A stretch of 23,872 bases of DNA from JBBQKF01 sp038326615 (GTDB lineage: Bacteria; Bacillota; Clostridia; Saccharofermentanales; UBA5734), in contig JBBQKF010000046.1 of the NCBI GenBank assembly GCA_038326615.1, forward strand, positions 1-23,872. The letters are read 5' to 3'. Position numbers and translations under genes: made by a program. Every line of letters begins with the position of its first letter. Positions within the stretch are counted from its first letter, which is position 1. Under the pieces are notes generated by a model, which did not search any database, was not told where the DNA came from, and saw nothing but the letters and a program-made list of their open reading frames with translations. Positions 22,279-23,872 of the stretch are shown here, piece by piece.

Positions 22279-23052
22279 TTATAGACTGCTATACCAATAA
22301 AATAAAAGTGCAAATTCTGAAGGGAATAGTAGATATAACGTAGTGGAAATAACAATGAAGGGTGCAAAGGGGAGTCTGTGAAAACTCTTTTGTGGCGAAG
22401 ATTTTCTAAAAGTAATTAATCCAATTAAGGCAGGTATAAATGCGAAAATGAATGATAAAGACAAGACCCAGAATATTCCGTTAATTCCTGTGCAAAGCCC
22501 ACATGCAGCAACTAATTTAATATCCCCCATGCCAATTGCATCTTGCTTTATTAGTTTTGAGCCTGCAAAATGAATAAGCAAAAGGGTAATTCCTCCAGCA
22601 AGTCCGCCTAAAAGCCTTGCAAGCAAAGGCATATACCAGACGTCCCCAGTTTGTGGGAGATACGATATATCATCGAGAAACCAGAACAATGAAACAAATA
22701 TAAGTCCGGTTATGAACTGGTCTGGAAGAATCATTGTTTTGATATCTGCAACAAAAAGATATGAAAGGAAAAAAATAGTAAAAAGATTACAGAACAAGAC
22801 TATAGAAAGATCATACCTCAAATAGAAAACATAAGAGACAATAATCATAACTGCGCAATATATATAGCTGTCAGGGAACTTAGACAGCCTAGGACTCAAA
22901 AGTTCCTTTCCGTCTCTCTCTTCCGAATCAAAACCAACATCCCAAAACCATGATAATGGGAATCGGTTATAAAATCTGTAAGCACCATAACAAAGAATTA
23001 TGTCAGTAGCTAATATGAGTAGATTTATTAAAATTTTGGCAAGTACATCCAT
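22279..23052 (-). CDS. prepilin peptidase-like A24 aspartic protease
   Basis: The 257-residue membrane protein has two aspartate motifs of family A24: VADIKTMILPDQF (Asp103) and IGMGDIKL (GxGD, Asp177), plus the C-terminal LPFAPFI. These enzymes cleave the leader peptide of type IV prepilins or competence pseudopilins. The usual N-terminal methyltransferase part with its paired CxxC motifs is missing: residues 1-60 have one membrane span and a charged loop (WFWDVGFDSEERDGKE) instead, so methylation activity is not expected. The hydrophobic spans number about six to seven. ATG 23052 has only a weak, distant AAAGGA. No pilus or secretion gene lies in the window. Confidence 0.85.
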   Translation of the reverse strand: MDVLAKILINLLILATDIILCYGAYRFYNRFPLSWFWDVGFDSEERDGKELLSPRLSKFPDSYIYCAVMIIVSYVFYLRYDLSIVLFCNLFTIFFLSYLFVADIKTMILPDQFITGLIFVSLFWFLDDISYLPQTGDVWYMPLLARLLGGLAGGITLLLIHFAGSKLIKQDAIGMGDIKLVAACGLCTGINGIFWVLSLSFIFAFIPALIGLITFRKSSPQKSFHRLPFAPFIVISTTLYLLFPSEFALLFYWYSSL

Positions 23053-23100
23053 ATAGTATTCGTAATCCTTTCTAGCACCAGAACTTTTGACATCTAAAAA

Positions 23101-23129
23101 TTAATATAATGACGGTCCATTTTCTCCAA
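23101..23129 (-). promoter_or_regulatory. candidate promoter for prepilin peptidase gene
   Basis: On the minus strand TTGGAG (23129-23124) and TATTAA (23106-23101) are 17 bp apart. The leader would be about 45 nt. Confidence 0.45.
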
Positions 23130-23746
23130 TACATCGTTGTCTTCAATCGGTATACATAGAGTATACCTCAATTTGCCGCATTGTCTTGCTAAAAATATAT
23201 TGGCTGCGTTTTAAGTCTTGCGGACTTTTTGAGCATTTACACTACTATGTAAGACTTATTGTTTTACATTAATAATAGTAACAAATTAGGTTAAAAACAA
23301 TAATAGATATATTGCTTTATTGCTTTTTACTAATATTGGTTATATTTTACCATTTAATATTATGGTTGTGGATAATAAATTTTCGACAATTTGAGCCATT
23401 TTCGGACAAAAACCTACAAAACGCGTTATTGCAAAAGCTTGCGCTACCAAATTATTTGCCTAAACTTTCAGTGTTTAATTATACATTGTATTTATTGTTA
23501 GGCTTTTAGGAAATTTCATTTGTGTTGGATTATAGGACTTCAAGGTATTGATTTTTATGAGATAAATAGTTCCAATTGAATTAAAAGCCATTTCAGACAA
23601 CAGAATGCAAAATTAAGCATGCAAATAAAAAATTACTTTTTCGAACCAAGGGTGCAAATATTTTGCAATTAATGCTGTTTAAAAAATTTAAGAAAATTTG
23701 AATCATTCGAGAAGAGGTTAAAAATATTGTCAAAATTTAGGAATTC
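23130..23746. other. 617-base intergenic stretch without a convincing gene
   Basis: Very AT-rich. The only open frame of note (23312-23509, plus strand, TTG start) is 65 residues of hydrophobic low-complexity sequence without a ribosome site. I see no tRNA, no repeat with the other arrays, and no copy of the MITE ends. Confidence 0.5.
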
Positions 23747-23795
23747 CACCGGGAATCCTCTCTATTTCAATGGAGAGATGAAAGGTGTCTTTTTC
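23747..23795 (+). terminator. hairpin with T-rich tail near the right edge
   Basis: CACC (23747-23750) pairs with GGTG (23784-23787), and CTCTC (23758-23762) with GAGAG (23773-23777) inside; TCTTTTTCTTT follows. It resembles an imperfect intrinsic terminator, but no gene ends before it on this strand, so it may close a small RNA or be chance. Confidence 0.35.
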
Positions 23796-23872
23796 TTTAT
23801 AATATAGAAGTATGTTGTTACTATAAGCATATGCTATTTATTCATTATATATTGACTAATATGACGATATCT

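Noticed and set aside
23312..23509. 65-residue hydrophobic frame near the right end
   Set aside because: TTG start without ribosome site in very AT-rich DNA; its Leu/Phe/Ile-rich content is expected from base composition.

Overview
The window looks like a chromosomal segment of a low-GC Clostridia-type Firmicute. The evidence is the AT-rich composition, strong GGAGG ribosome-binding sites, near-consensus sigma-A promoters, and gene neighbourhoods typical of that class: rpsO-pnp, yceD-rpmF, a DUF512 PDZ/radical-SAM gene beside der, and mltG followed by a U32 (trhP-type) gene. No species can be named from the sequence alone.

Layout. 1-480 holds only possible gene remnants and a short direct repeat. 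486-3446 carries promoter, rpsO, terminator, pnp leader hairpin, pnp and terminator. 3544-5844 has a CAT-type acetyltransferase and an MFS permease separated by a decaying tandem array. 5867-6646 has tRNA-Pro(GGG) on the plus strand with a degenerate tRNA fragment upstream, and tRNA-Trp(CCA) on the minus strand, each with promoter and terminator. 7037-7846 is proC. 7847-9711 is a gene-poor accessory patch: a 13-bp tandem array, a MITE-like element, a 72-nt nested hairpin, two orphan promoters, a truncated tnpB, a second MITE with an 18-bp perfect TIR and TATT target duplication, a 32-bp tandem repeat, and a 77-bp duplication of the leader of the next gene. 9712-18754 is plus-strand housekeeping: DUF1934, yceD-rpmF, DUF512, der, typA, mltG, trhP. 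18912-23052 is minus strand: an AI-2E-family permease fused to a Dabb domain, a CPBP protease and a prepilin (A24) peptidase. The last 800 bases show no convincing gene.

How the genes work together. Most are translation and RNA genes: S15 and L32, PNPase, Der and BipA/TypA (ribosome assembly), a probable tRNA U34 hydroxylation protein, the L32-partner YceD, and two tRNAs. MltG links to cell-wall synthesis and ProC to proline synthesis. The minus-strand end is a set of membrane proteins with no shared pathway that I can see.

The unusual side lies mostly between genes. Nearly every long intergenic space has its own tandem simple repeat with a different period (4, 6, 7, about 12, 13, about 23 and 32 bp). 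A ~152-bp inverted-repeat element occurs in two clear copies about 87% identical and probably a third diverged copy. The most unusual protein is the permease-Dabb fusion. I found no CRISPR array, complete prophage, toxin-antitoxin pair or recognised defence system.
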